Assembly (NCBI RefSeq): GCF_009792235.1
Contig: NZ_CP046973.1
Coordinates: 1,178,001 to 1,242,000, forward strand
Length of the DNA: 64,000 nucleotides
Reading direction: 5' to 3'
Origin: Microcystis aeruginosa FD4
GTDB lineage: Bacteria; Cyanobacteriota; Cyanobacteriia; Cyanobacteriales; Microcystaceae
The notes beneath the pieces are model-generated. The model ran no database searches, was not told the origin of the DNA, and saw only the letters and a program-made list of their open reading frames with translations. Positions within the stretch are counted from its first letter, which is position 1. Every line of letters begins with the position of its first letter. Made by a program: the position numbers and the translations under genes. Below are positions 51,824 to 60,302 of this stretch, piece after piece.

Positions 51824-53035
51824 GTGCTAACTAAAACACGACTCAATTCTGTACAAAAATTTTTAATCTGGTCTGCGGGTGCAGATCAAGAAGTTTTGTC
51901 TCAAGAAAGTTGCCGCACAGAAAGGTATAAATATGAGTCTATCGGCACAACCGTTATTCTCACGGCAATAATGGCTTTTTGTTCAGGAGGCTATGCACTT
52001 TTTACGGTTTTTGGCTCTTTAACAATTTCAATTTCTTTGGGTTTTATTTGGGGTAGCATAATTTTTAACTTAGATCGCTTTTTTATACTTACAGCTAGTC
52101 AAAATAAGTCTTCATCAAAACTACAATTTTGGGTAGGAGCCGTCACTCGCTTAAGCATAGCGATTCTTTTAGGTTTTATCGTTGCTAAACCTCTAGAGTT
52201 AAGATTGTTTGAGAGTGAAATCAATCAAAAAATTAGCCAACAAAGAAGAGAAAGAGAAAGAGAAGAAAGCAGAAAAGATCAAGATACTCCAGATGTCAAA
52301 AGGATCAATAAAATAAATGAAGAGATTGACAATCTCACAAGAGAAAAAAATCAAGCTTCAGACGCTTTACAAAAAGCTCGTATAGATGCGATAGAAGAAA
52401 TAGAAGGTAAAGGTGTGACAGGTAAAGCCGGTGTCGGCACTATTGCAAAAGAAAGACAAAAAAATGTAGAAACAATAGAAAAAAGTGTTACTTTTTTGGA
52501 TAATATAATCCAAGATTTACTCAAGGAAAAAAATAGTTTAATCAAAAAACAACAATCAAGTTTGAGTATCAAGACACCGCAGAAAAAGGAATGGCAAGAA
52601 GGAAGTCTTTTAGATCGTATCTCAGCCCTAGAAGCATTATCGAAAGATGATCCTGCTATTGCTATTACAAATATATTAATTACTCTGTTATTAATTATTA
52701 TTGAAATTGCTCCAGTTTTGGTAAAAATCTTGTCAAAAGAAGGTCTTTATGAAAAACTGCTTGAGAAAGAAATTATCGATAGAATGAATCAAGAAAATCT
52801 TGGCAAAATGGCAGAAAAAGAACTCTCAAAAATGAAAGAACTAAAAAATTTTCAGCTAAATATTGAAGCTTTAATAATTGAATATATCCGACTTAGAGAA
52901 AGAAATAAAGAAAAAATCGAAGATATACAAATGAATAAAGCAAAAAATATTTATCAGCAACATGATGAAGAAACTGCTAACTTTGTTAAGTTATGTAGAG
53001 AGCGAGTAACTAATTATGAAGATTTAGTAGATTAA
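51824..53035 (+). CDS. DUF4407-like membrane protein with large coiled coil
   Basis: A 403-residue protein starting with GTG. Two membrane helices near 40-85 (TTVILTAIMAFCSGGYALFT and FGSLTISISLGFIWGSIIFN), one at about 108-122 (LSIAILLGFIVAKPLEL), then a charged coiled coil (about 128-260, INQKISQQRREREREESRK), another membrane helix at about 283-303 (AIAITNILITLLLIIIEIAP), and a long helical tail. The conserved NLDRFF and AKPLELRLFE motifs are those of DUF4407. It is 70 bp downstream of the SPFH gene in the same direction, so it is probably co-transcribed. Function unknown; anchoring or sensing at the membrane is plausible. Confidence 0.8.
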   Translation: MLTKTRLNSVQKFLIWSAGADQEVLSQESCRTERYKYESIGTTVILTAIMAFCSGGYALFTVFGSLTISISLGFIWGSIIFNLDRFFILTASQNKSSSKLQFWVGAVTRLSIAILLGFIVAKPLELRLFESEINQKISQQRREREREESRKDQDTPDVKRINKINEEIDNLTREKNQASDALQKARIDAIEEIEGKGVTGKAGVGTIAKERQKNVETIEKSVTFLDNIIQDLLKEKNSLIKKQQSSLSIKTPQKKEWQEGSLLDRISALEALSKDDPAIAITNILITLLLIIIEIAPVLVKILSKEGLYEKLLEKEIIDRMNQENLGKMAEKELSKMKELKNFQLNIEALIIEYIRLRERNKEKIEDIQMNKAKNIYQQHDEETANFVKLCRERVTNYEDLVD

Positions 53036-53134
53036 ACTTTATCTTAAGATAAAGATAATGATATTTTTAAAGATCAATAATAATCTCTGGAACTGCGATC
53101 CCTGTGATTTTGAAATAGTGATTGCATTTTTTTA

Positions 53135-53257
53135 TAAGTAGGGAGGCACAATTATTTGTAGGATGGGTTAGCGCACTTCGTAACCCATGCGGGCGTTGGG
53201 TTTCATGCTTCAACCCAACCTACGTTCATCTTATATTTAATTCCACCCACCTACTTA
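53135..53257. mobile_element. MITE family C, uninterrupted copy
   Basis: TAAGTAGGGAGGCACAATTA to AATTCCACCCACCTACTTA. It is the cleanest member of the family and the reference for the nested copy at 42043-42302. It abuts a family E element. Confidence 0.88.
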
Positions 53258-53467
53258 GGGTTTGCGGCAAAAAGTTTTTCCTGGGGGTAGGGTGTGGGGT
53301 GTGGGGTGTGGGGTTTTACCAGTTTTGAGGTGGCCAATTACCTAATTTTCAGGGAAAAAGTAGCTCAATTTTCCCCCTGATCACTCCCAGGCCTGGTACT
53401 TTTTGATTGACAAAAAGTCTAAAAGTCTTACCCAACAAGGTTGTTAGATTTTTTCAGCCAACCCTAA
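53255..53467. mobile_element. MITE family E relative
   Basis: TTAGGGTTTGCGGCAAAAAG to TTTTCAGCCAACCCTAA. Contains a GTGTGGG tandem stretch (53290-53312). It shares one TTA with the adjoining family C element. It appears to have removed the 5' part of the GUN4 gene that follows. Confidence 0.75.
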
Positions 53468-53585
53468 TTATAGATTCTTCTTCCTCTCAAACGGTTACTC
53501 AACCCTCTATTACTGCTGCCCCATCCCCTCAACATCAACGTCTTCTAGTCCACTGAGAAGTACCCTTATCTCCTCAACCACTGGC

Positions 53586-54041
53586 GTGGACTACTCACCG
53601 CTACGAGAACTCCTGCAACAAAAGAAATGGCAAGAAGCCGATCGCAAAAAAGGTGAGCTAATGCTGGCAGCGGCGAAACGAGAAAAAGAAGGCTGGATAG
53701 ACGGCGAATCCGCCGAGAAATTTTCCTGTGAGGATTTGCGGATGATCGATCGAGAGTGGTTAGCGGCTTCCGGTGGCCAGTTTGGCTTTTCCGTACAACT
53801 GGCGATCTACAAGCAGACAGGCAACCCGATCGGCGACTATAATGAGGAAGCTTTCCGTCGCTTTAGAGATGCGGTGGGCTGGCGAGCAAACGGAAACTGG
53901 AAAAATTATGATAATTTAACTTGGGGTACAAATGCACCATCCACAGCACTCGCCGGACACCTCCCGGTGCTGCCTTGGGTAGGTTCAGGGGGCGGGTGGG
54001 GGCGTTCTCTCTTCTCTCTCGCTGCGGCTTGCGAATTGTAG
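53586..54041 (+). CDS. GUN4-domain protein, probably 5'-truncated
   Basis: The GUN4 domain is complete: VDYSPLRELLQQKKWQEADR, IDREWLAASGGQFGFSVQLA, FRDAVGWRANGNWKNYDNLT and the terminal LAGHLPVLPWVGSGGGW. The only start is a GTG at 53586 with no ribosome site. Upstream, in other frames, a Ser/Thr/Pro-rich linker typical of multi-domain GUN4 proteins is visible (SSSQTVTQPSITAAPSPQHQ) up to the MITE at 53255-53467, so an N-terminal module was probably lost. It may therefore be a decaying relative of the EAD-GUN4 gene at 48014. Confidence 0.65.
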   Translation: MDYSPLRELLQQKKWQEADRKKGELMLAAAKREKEGWIDGESAEKFSCEDLRMIDREWLAASGGQFGFSVQLAIYKQTGNPIGDYNEEAFRRFRDAVGWRANGNWKNYDNLTWGTNAPSTALAGHLPVLPWVGSGGGWGRSLFSLAAACEL

Positions 54042-54226
54042 CATATAAAGCGTTTCGCAGTTTTTTCAAACTCCGATCCTACATCGTTTCCACACGAGGT
54101 TATCAGGGGTTCAGCGATTCGATACCTGTCACCGTCACCCCAGGAGGGTAAATGCCATTTTCCCCTACATAATCTATGGTTTATAATTACGATAGATATT
54201 AACCAGCGCAAGTTAGGAGTAAATAC

Positions 54227-54418
54227 TTGTCAAAAAAGAAATTTCGTAAATCTGTTGAAAGCATTCGTTATCAAATTCTGAACCATCATCAAAAAATTGC
54301 CAATGAGAAACAAAAAGAATCCCCCGATAAAAACTTAATTAATTACTGGGAAAGAGAAATTAAAGGTTTAGAAAAAAGTTTATCTAGAGCAGAAAAGCGA
54401 TTAAACAGAGGAAAATAA
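54227..54418 (+). CDS. Small charged helical protein
   Basis: A 63-residue protein starting with TTG: SKKKFRKSVESIRYQILNHH then NYWEREIKGLEKSLSRAEKR. It is a single basic amphipathic helix pair with no known domain. Three bases separate it from the next gene, so the two form a pair. A partial second copy of the same pair lies at 56090-56356. Possibly a TA-like or regulatory pair; function unknown. Confidence 0.55.
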   Translation: MSKKKFRKSVESIRYQILNHHQKIANEKQKESPDKNLINYWEREIKGLEKSLSRAEKRLNRGK

Positions 54419-54421
54419 GCA

Positions 54422-54670
54422 ATGATTTCAAACACTGAAAAACCCTTGAAAGTCAACTCTACCTTGGCCACTCTATTATCTGAATTAGGTGAAGAATGCG
54501 AGGCGGTTTTATTCTTACTAAGTCAGCTTAAATTACCAAGCCTAACTGATGACCAAAAAGGGGATATTTTGGCAGAATTAATAGGCTCAATTACTCACTT
54601 GCACGTTCATACCGAAAATTTATCTGATTTAATTGGGGATGAAATTTTAGCTTTGCCAGATGATCAATAA
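54422..54670 (+). CDS. Small unknown protein paired with 54227
   Basis: An 82-residue acidic protein: NSTLATLLSELGEECEAVLF and GDILAELIGSITHLHVHTEN. The acidic character against the basic partner upstream suggests the two bind. I do not recognise the family. The duplicate copy at 56261 is truncated at codon 32. Confidence 0.6.
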   Translation: MISNTEKPLKVNSTLATLLSELGEECEAVLFLLSQLKLPSLTDDQKGDILAELIGSITHLHVHTENLSDLIGDEILALPDDQ

Positions 54671-54709
54671 TGTTATGATGATTCTTTGTTCTCTGGTTCA
54701 GTAGTAGTA

Positions 54710-54784
54710 GTAGGTTGGGTTGAGGCACGAAACCCAACACAAAGCCTATAATTGTTGGGTTTCACTCTGTTCAACCCAACCTAC
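54710..54784. repeat. Palindromic repeat between small genes
   Basis: TAGGTTGGGTTGAGGCACGA against CTGTTCAACCCAACCTA with inner AACCCAAC/GTTGGGTT. It is built of the same words as the interior of MITE family C. Could form a long hairpin. Confidence 0.7.
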
Positions 54785-54845
54785 ACAATTTATCAAGTCA
54801 AACAAATTCGTAATCTAATTTTAAAATATAAATTAGGAGGGAAAG

Positions 54846-55058
54846 ATGAAAATTCGCTATGAATTAATTATTTATTGGAGTGAGGAAGATCGAGCTTTTA
54901 TTGTTGAAGTTCCAGAATTAGCAGGATGTATGGCAGATGGAGAAACCTATCAAGAAGCTGTACAAAATGCTGAACTTGTTATTCAAGAATGGATTGAAAC
55001 TGCCAAACAACTAGAACGAATCATTCCTGAACCAAAAGGACGACTATTATTTACCTAA
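54846..55058 (+). CDS. HicB-like antitoxin-domain protein
   Basis: A 70-residue protein: MKIRYELIIYWSEEDRAFIV, then EVPELAGCMADGETYQEAVQ, the partial RNase-H-like fold of the HicB family. Good ribosome site (GGAGGG at 54836-54841). No HicA follows it immediately; the next TA pair starts at 55228. It may be an orphan HicB or regulator. Confidence 0.8.
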   Translation: MKIRYELIIYWSEEDRAFIVEVPELAGCMADGETYQEAVQNAELVIQEWIETAKQLERIIPEPKGRLLFT

Positions 55059-55227
55059 TGATGAAGTTTCTCTCGCTGCGACTTGTGAATTGTAGCATAT
55101 AAGGTGTGTCGGAGTTTTTTCAAACCGCGACATTTGAGGTTTTCTTACGAAATTATTAGGGTTTTTGCGATTGTGATAATATTAATGTTATAATGATGCA
55201 GAAAAGCAAATATTGTATATACAAAAA

Positions 55228-55434
55228 ATGAAATACCAAATTGCTATTTATCGGTCTGAAGAAGGGATAAGCGTTTGCGTACCTGCTTTACCTGGTTGTT
55301 GGTCTGAGGGTGATACAGAAGAAGAAGCATTCCTTAATATTCAAGATGCTATTGAGGATTATTTAGCAGCATTAAAAGATAGATTGCATGGTGTCGAAAT
55401 ACGAGAAATTGAAGTAACTGCTAATAAGTTTTGA
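55228..55434 (+). CDS. hicB: HicB antitoxin
   Basis: A 68-residue HicB-fold protein from the ATG at 55228: MKYQIAIYRSEEGISVCVPA, then LPGCWSEGDTEEEAFLNIQD. One base separates its stop from the HicA start. HicB proteins bind and inhibit the HicA RNase and repress their own operon. A TTG five codons upstream is a less likely start. The 150 bp before it look like a diverged copy of the 3' end of the GUN4 gene (compare 54015-54110), a sign of local duplication. Confidence 0.85.
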   Translation: MKYQIAIYRSEEGISVCVPALPGCWSEGDTEEEAFLNIQDAIEDYLAALKDRLHGVEIREIEVTANKF

Positions 55435-55435
55435 T

Positions 55436-55648
55436 ATGCCTAAACTTGCTGGTATTAATCATCTTAAAGCAGTACGCGCTTTAGAAAAAGCGGGATTTAA
55501 CATAATACGTCAGAGTAAACATATCGTGATGAGTGATGGAATACGTCAAGTAACCATTCCTCGAAATAACCCCATCAAAGCTTTTACAATGGGTGGGATA
55601 ATTCAAGATGCTGGTTTAACTATTGAAGAGTTCCGTAAATTACTCTAA
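55436..55648 (+). CDS. hicA: HicA mRNA interferase toxin
   Basis: A 70-residue double-stranded RNA-binding-fold toxin: LKAVRALEKAGFNIIRQSKH with the catalytic His in SKHIVMSD, then RQVTIPRNNPIKAFTMGGII. Complete. HicA cleaves mRNA in a translation-independent way and is neutralised by the adjacent HicB. Confidence 0.88.
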   Translation: MPKLAGINHLKAVRALEKAGFNIIRQSKHIVMSDGIRQVTIPRNNPIKAFTMGGIIQDAGLTIEEFRKLL

Positions 55649-55657
55649 ATATACCTT

Positions 55658-55804
55658 AAATCAATGAATACCCCGATGAAGAAAGATTTATTATAAAAAC
55701 TTCCGCCATCCCCTCACAAGACATTGAGAGAATTATCCAGAGAAAAGCACAATTTAAACAAAATCCAGAACTTCATACTTATCAAGGAGAAATAAACAAT
55801 GCCT
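55658..55804 (+). pseudogene. Fragment of an unidentified small gene before the XRE antitoxin
   Basis: An open frame without a start reads NEYPDEERFIIKTSAIPSQD, then IERIIQRKAQFKQNPELHTY, and overlaps the next gene's start (stop TAA at about 55802-55804). It looks like the C-terminus of a toxin-type gene that normally precedes this antitoxin. Family unknown. Confidence 0.4.
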
Positions 55805-56089
55805 AAAACCACAGATGCCATAAAAATCATTCATCAAATGATCGCAGACGATCCCACAATACAAGAACAAATCGCCCTAGAATCCATCAACGCAGAAATC
55901 GCACAACTGATTTATGACTCTCGTACAAAAGCTGGATTAACCCAACAACAACTAGCCGACCTAATCCATGTTGAACAATCCGTTATTGAAGATATAGAAG
56001 ACGCTGACTATCAAGACAATCCCCTAATAATGCTGCAAAAAATTGCCACCGCACTCAATCAAAAAGTCAAAATGAGCCTTGTTAGCTAA
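55799..56089 (+). CDS. XRE-family HTH antitoxin
   Basis: A 96-residue protein with a Cro/CI-type helix-turn-helix: IAQLIYDSRTKAGLTQQQLA, then DLIHVEQSVIEDIEDADYQD. Resembles HigA-type antitoxins. Ribosome site AAGGAG at 55785-55790. The partner upstream is only a fragment. Confidence 0.82.
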   Translation: MPKTTDAIKIIHQMIADDPTIQEQIALESINAEIAQLIYDSRTKAGLTQQQLADLIHVEQSVIEDIEDADYQDNPLIMLQKIATALNQKVKMSLVS

Positions 56090-56356
56090 TCTGTTGAAAG
56101 CATTCGTTATCAAATTCTGAACCATCATCAAAAAATTGCCAATGAGGAACAAAAAAAATCCCCCGATGAAAACTTAATTAATTACTGGAAAAGAGAAATT
56201 AAAGGTTTAGAAAAAAGTTTATCTAGAGCAGAAAAGCGATTAAACAGAGGAAAATAAGCGATGATTTCAAACATTGAAAAACCCTTAAAAGTCAACCCCA
56301 CCTTAGCCACCTTATTATCTGAATTAGGTGAAGAATGCGAGACGGTTTTATTTTTA
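56090..56356 (+). pseudogene. Partial duplicate of the 54227/54422 gene pair
   Basis: From TCTGTTGAAAGCATTCGTTA to GAGACGGTTTTATTTTTACG the sequence is a nearly identical copy of 54251-54520. The first gene lacks its start (it is fused onto the XRE stop), and the second breaks off after ECETVLFL. The flanking break points suggest segmental duplication with deletion. Confidence 0.85.
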
Positions 56357-56769
56357 CGTCGCTCTTTAAGAGGCATATCAAGGGAAAATTCAGGGTTGCT
56401 CATGAGGATTTACTGTTGGGTGGACTGGCCTATACTAATAAAGACGTAATTAATTTCGGCAAAGACAAATGGTTAAATCACTTTACGAAGAGGATATTTT
56501 GCTTTGGGTGGAGCAAACGGTTAAACAACTGAAAGCAAGAGATTTTGCCAGTTTGGATTGGGAGCATTTGATTGAGGAGGTAGAGGCGTTAGGCATTTCG
56601 CAAAAACGGGAGTTATTAAGTCGCTTAATTGTCCTCATGGAGCATTTGCTGAAGCGTCTATACGTTGATTTGGCTTACGATCACAATGGTTGGGAGAGAA
56701 CGAGCCGCACTCAACGAACGGAGCTTGATATTTTGCTGAGTCAGGTTCCCAGTTTAAAGTCTTTGTGGG

Positions 56770-58081
56770 TTGACATCCTCGCCGCCGTAAAACGGACGGC
56801 GATTCCCAAACCTCACGATTTGGGTTTCTGCTTCTGTCCCGAAGGATTTTTCGCACCTGCCGCCCCAGTTTTACTCTGTTCTGGTCTTATGGTCGCTCTA
56901 CAGACTGACACCGCAAGTCCTGCGGCCAAAATATTTTTACTGGCGTTAATATCTCGGTCATGGTGAGTCCCGCAGTCTGGACAGTCCCACTCTCGAACAT
57001 TTAACGGCATCTTCTCAGCAATATACCCACAATTACTACACCGCTTAGAACTGGGAAACCATCTATCTACTTCGAGGTAATTTTTCCCGTACCAACGGCA
57101 TTTATAGGCTAATTGTCGAGTTATTTCTCCCCAACTAACGTCAGATATTGCCTGAGATAATTTCGGGTTTTTGACCAGATTCTTGACGGCTAAATTCTCA
57201 ACCACAATCGTTTGGTTTTCACGAACTAATTGAGTGGTTAGCTTGTGTAAATGGTCTTTTCTACTATCGGTGATTTTGGCGTGAATCCTGGCTACTTTGA
57301 TTCTCGCTTTTTCTCGATTTTTTGAACCTTTCTGTTTTCGAGAAAGGCTTTTCGATGCTCTTCGCAGTCTCTGATAATGCTTGGTAAAATGCTTAGGATT
57401 AGATACTTTATCACCATTGCTGGTAATCACAAGGCTACTAATTCCTAAGTCAATTCCGATGGCTTTATCTGTTACTGGTAAAGGCTTAATCGTTGGGTCA
57501 TCAAATCTTATTGAGATATGCCAGCGTCCTGAGGGATGTAATCTGACTGTTACTGTGCTTGGTTCACAAGCTTCTGGTATTTGTCTTGACCATCGAATAG
57601 GTAAAGGTTCTGTGCATTTAGCTAAATAGATTTGTCTGTCTTTAAATTTAAAAGCTGACTTAGTAAATTCGGCACTTCCTCCTTGATGTTTTTTCTTAAA
57701 GTTAGGATACTTAGTACGACCAGCAAAGAAATTAGTGAAAGCTGTTTGTAGGTGTCTTAACCCTTGTTGTAAAGGTACACAGCTAACTTCGTTTAAAAAG
57801 TCTAATTCTTCTTGCTTTTTCCAATCGGTTAGCATTGAAGAAGTTTGAGCGTAGCCTACTCTTTCTTGCTTTTCGTACCAAGCTTGTGTTCTGAGATGGA
57901 GAGCTTTATTGTAAACTAATCTTACACAGCCCAATGTGCGCCGCAATAGCGACTCTTGTTCTGGTGTGGGGTAAAATCGAAACGAGTAGGCTTTTTCCAT
58001 GTCTCACATTTTAGCATATATTTCGTAAATGTGTTAATATTTAACAGTAAAGCCGTCGTAGAACGACGGGGTTTCAGACCC
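56770..58081 (-). mobile_element. IS200/IS605-type element with intact tnpB, no tnpA
   Basis: On the minus strand it begins GGGTCTGAAACCCCGTCG with a hairpin (CGTCGTTCTACGACG) and ends in GGCGAGGATGTCAA with the right-end palindrome GCCGTCCGTTTTACGGACGGC. A 352-bp derivative lies at 46730-47081. Both copies abut the same host word ATCGAAAATTT at the left end, suggesting target-sequence preference. Confidence 0.85.
56813..58000 (-). CDS. tnpB: TnpB RNA-guided nuclease, intact
   Basis: A 395-residue TnpB. N-terminal helix-turn-helix region MEKAYSFRFYPTPEQESLLR; RuvC residues Asp in AIGIDLGISSLV, Glu in TIVVENLAVKNLV, Asp in HHDRDINASKNI; zinc finger RCSNCG ... CPDCG. All are present and the frame is open. 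TnpB cleaves DNA with a guide RNA (omega RNA) encoded at the element's right end; the 3' end of the gene runs to within about 40 bp of that end here, as expected. Not closely similar to the frameshifted TnpB at 22912, so the two elements are different families. Confidence 0.92.
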   Translation of the reverse strand: MEKAYSFRFYPTPEQESLLRRTLGCVRLVYNKALHLRTQAWYEKQERVGYAQTSSMLTDWKKQEELDFLNEVSCVPLQQGLRHLQTAFTNFFAGRTKYPNFKKKHQGGSAEFTKSAFKFKDRQIYLAKCTEPLPIRWSRQIPEACEPSTVTVRLHPSGRWHISIRFDDPTIKPLPVTDKAIGIDLGISSLVITSNGDKVSNPKHFTKHYQRLRRASKSLSRKQKGSKNREKARIKVARIHAKITDSRKDHLHKLTTQLVRENQTIVVENLAVKNLVKNPKLSQAISDVSWGEITRQLAYKCRWYGKNYLEVDRWFPSSKRCSNCGYIAEKMPLNVREWDCPDCGTHHDRDINASKNILAAGLAVSVCRATIRPEQSKTGAAGAKNPSGQKQKPKS

Positions 58082-58398
58082 AAAATTTTCGATGAGAATT
58101 TCCCGGAAGCTTGGCGGCGTGCTTTGGCTAATGTCAGGGGTGAGTATAAGGCGGTGTCTTTTCCGGAGGAATGGCCCTATGGGAGGGATTGGCAGACGAT
58201 TTTAAAGACTGATTTTTGGGAGTGAGGTGGGAAGGCTGGGGGAAAATTAGTTAACTCGTCACTGTAACATATAATTAATTTGCCAGAGTTCTATTGTGTA
58301 GATCATAAAAATTCTGCGCTATCCATAGCGTGGTAGGGAATGGGATTAAAAGACAAAACAGGATAGACTTTTCTCTAGTCCGAGCGATTTTGGGGACC

Positions 58399-59205
58399 AT
58401 GAAGGATTTATTGGCGATTTTTAGCAAGGAATTAAGCTCTTGGTTTCGGCGCTGTTGGTTAGCGGTACTATTAACCGGCAGGGTTTTTTACTTCCTATTC
58501 ACGCGCAAACCCGATTGGCGCGTCACCCAAGAACAAATGGTGGCAGCTGGGCCTGCCTCGCTGATGATCGCCATGATCACGGCCGCGGTGATCGGGATGA
58601 TCTTTACTATCCAAGTGGCCCGGGAGTTCCAAGCTTTGGGTGCTGGCAGTATGGTGGGGGGAATTTTGGCCCTTGCTCTCGGTCGGGAACTCTGTCCGAT
58701 TATGATGGCGATCGTGGTAGCCGGTCGAGTAGGATCGGCTTTTGCGGCGGAAATCGGCACCATGAAGGTGACAGAGCAGATCGACGCACTCTATATGCTC
58801 AAAACCGATCCCGTGGAATATCTGGTGCTGCCTCGTTTAATTGCCTGTTGTCTGATGGTTCCCGCTTTGAGTATTATGGCGTTGCTGATCGGTTTAGGTA
58901 GCGGTTTGCTGGTCGGTCAAAGTTTATACGGGATTGCTAATTCAGTTTTTCTCGACTCGGTTCGCGGTTTCCTGCGCGTGGGAGACGTGCTGAGTGGACC
59001 AGTTAAAGGATTGGTTTTTGGGGCTTTAATTGCGATTATCGGCTGTAATTGGGGTTTAACGACCGATGGCGGTGCTAAAGGAGTCGGCCAAGCTACGACC
59101 GCAGCCGTAGTCACTATGCTCTTAGCGATTTTTGTATCTAATCTGCTGATGACTTGGATCTTGTTCCAAGGATCTGGTAATAGTTCGGTTTTATTTGGAC
59201 AGTAA
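58399..59205 (+). CDS. MlaE/Ycf63-family ABC permease
   Basis: A protein of about 268 residues from the ATG at 58399 (an in-frame GTG at 58330 would add 23 codons). The MlaE core is clear: PASLMIAMITAAVIGMIFTI, QVAREFQALGAGSMVGGILA, LALGRELCPIMMAIVVAGRV, GSAFAAEIGTMKVTEQIDAL. Five to six membrane helices. Members move phospholipids or other lipids between membranes with an Mla-type ATPase and an MCE protein; the partners are not in this window. Related chloroplast protein: TGD1. Confidence 0.9.
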   Translation: MKDLLAIFSKELSSWFRRCWLAVLLTGRVFYFLFTRKPDWRVTQEQMVAAGPASLMIAMITAAVIGMIFTIQVAREFQALGAGSMVGGILALALGRELCPIMMAIVVAGRVGSAFAAEIGTMKVTEQIDALYMLKTDPVEYLVLPRLIACCLMVPALSIMALLIGLGSGLLVGQSLYGIANSVFLDSVRGFLRVGDVLSGPVKGLVFGALIAIIGCNWGLTTDGGAKGVGQATTAAVVTMLLAIFVSNLLMTWILFQGSGNSSVLFGQ

Positions 59206-59210
59206 TTTCA

Positions 59211-59372
59211 GTTAAAAACGCTCATTTTCTAGCCATTTTTCTAAATCCTCTACTGACTGGAAATCTAATAAAGCTTCTCCTAAGTTTTCTAAATTTTCTA
59301 GAGAAAGACTTTGGATATTGGCGGATAATTCGGCAGAAATCTCACCTATACGCCGATTTAATTGACGTAGTT
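59211..59372 (-). pseudogene. Truncated duplicate of the Rpn-like C-terminus
   Basis: Nearly identical to 59778-59936 (C-terminal SLSLENLENLGEALLDFQSV then EQWLENERF) and then diverges. It is a 160-bp duplicated stub left next to the gene below. Confidence 0.8.
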
Positions 59373-59387
59373 GAGATTAAATTATCT

Positions 59388-59729
59388 CTAATATCCACCG
59401 GGGAAATATTTAGCAAGACAATCGGAACAAATTACTGCTTTGCTAAAATTATCTCCATCGTCTTGTACGTTAGCTGATGCTTGACCACAGTAGGAACAAA
59501 TTTGAAATATCGTTGCTATAGTTCTCTGTTCTTCCACATCATCAAAATCAGAAAAACACTCATTACTGAGAATTTCGCCGATATTTACATCGCAACGGAA
59601 TGATTCTTTAATTATGTCCAAAACTATCGACTGTTGTTCTTCAAAACCTAGGGACTGAAACGCCTTATTTTTCAAATACAATCGACCTAACATTGCATTG
59701 ACGGCATAACTAGCTTGATGATCTGACAT
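59388..59729 (-). CDS. Unknown protein with a zinc-ribbon-like C-terminus
   Basis: A 113-residue protein. N-terminal helical part (SYAVNAMLGRLYLKNKAFQS) and a C-terminal pair of CxxC motifs (FQICSYCGQASANV and VICSDCLAKYFPGG) likely binding one zinc. No known family. It sits between a duplicated Rpn stub and its parent gene, so it may have been inserted with the duplication. Confidence 0.65.
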   Translation of the reverse strand: MSDHQASYAVNAMLGRLYLKNKAFQSLGFEEQQSIVLDIIKESFRCDVNIGEILSNECFSDFDDVEEQRTIATIFQICSYCGQASANVQDDGDNFSKAVICSDCLAKYFPGGY

Positions 59730-60204
59730 AATGATAATAGAGGGAATTAAGAGAAGAAAAATAACCGCAGTAAATTAGTTAAAAACGCTCATTTTCTAGC
59801 CATTGTTCTAAATCCTCTACTGACTGAAAATCTAATAAAGCTTCTCCCAAGTTTTCTAAATTTTCTAGAGAAAGACTTTGGATATTGGCGGATAATTCGG
59901 CAGCAATGCCCCCTATACGCCGATTTAATAGACGTAGAAGCAAATTGATGGCTTCTTCCTGTCTTCCTTCCCCTTTGATTTCCTGATAGATGACAGATTC
60001 TTTCATAATATCCTTCCTCAACAATTGTTGAATGATGTCTTTGTTTAATACTAATCCGGCGAGAATTGCGGTGGAGGCAGCTAGATTGCTTTGTTCTCGA
60101 CTGTCGCTGATTTGTTCGATTTTTTGGGCGATTTGCCGCAGTAAATTCTCTTGCTCCTCAGCTTGAGCTAGTGTAGCAAAGGGCAATAGTCCAGGTGCTT
60201 GCAA

Positions 60205-60302
60205 TAAGGGACTTGCGTGGGAATAATATCCCAGCTTTGAAAATCACTCTGTAGAAGAATCAGACCAGCCAGATGGCATATTATCAAAGCGCAAGTCCCT
60301 TA
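60205..60302. mobile_element. MITE family A, inverse copy
   Basis: TAAGGGACTTGCGTGGGAAT to GCGCAAGTCCCTTA; nearly identical to the reverse complement of 1960-2057. It sits inside the Rpn-like gene, with TTA/TAA at both ends. Confidence 0.87.

Larger units (their letters stand above)
56469..58225 (+). pseudogene. Second DUF29 gene, split by a TnpB element
   Basis: The first part (56469-56769) reads MVKSLYEEDILLWVEQTVKQ, then DWEHLIEEVEALGISQKREL and ILLSQVPSLKSLW. After the 1312-bp element the gene resumes at about 58082 with FDENFPEAWRRALANVRGEY and ends WQTILKTDFWE. Joining the two leaves a one-base frame mismatch in an AAAATTTT run, so either a small indel occurred or the element edge is off by one. 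DUF29 function is unknown. Confidence 0.87.

Noticed and set aside
53122..53328. 68-codon frame over MITEs C and E
   Set aside because: Composed entirely of MITE sequence with no ribosome site.
56813..58000. Intact TnpB as a Cas12 effector of a CRISPR system
   Set aside because: No CRISPR array or adaptation genes; size, zinc finger and element ends are those of a transposon TnpB.
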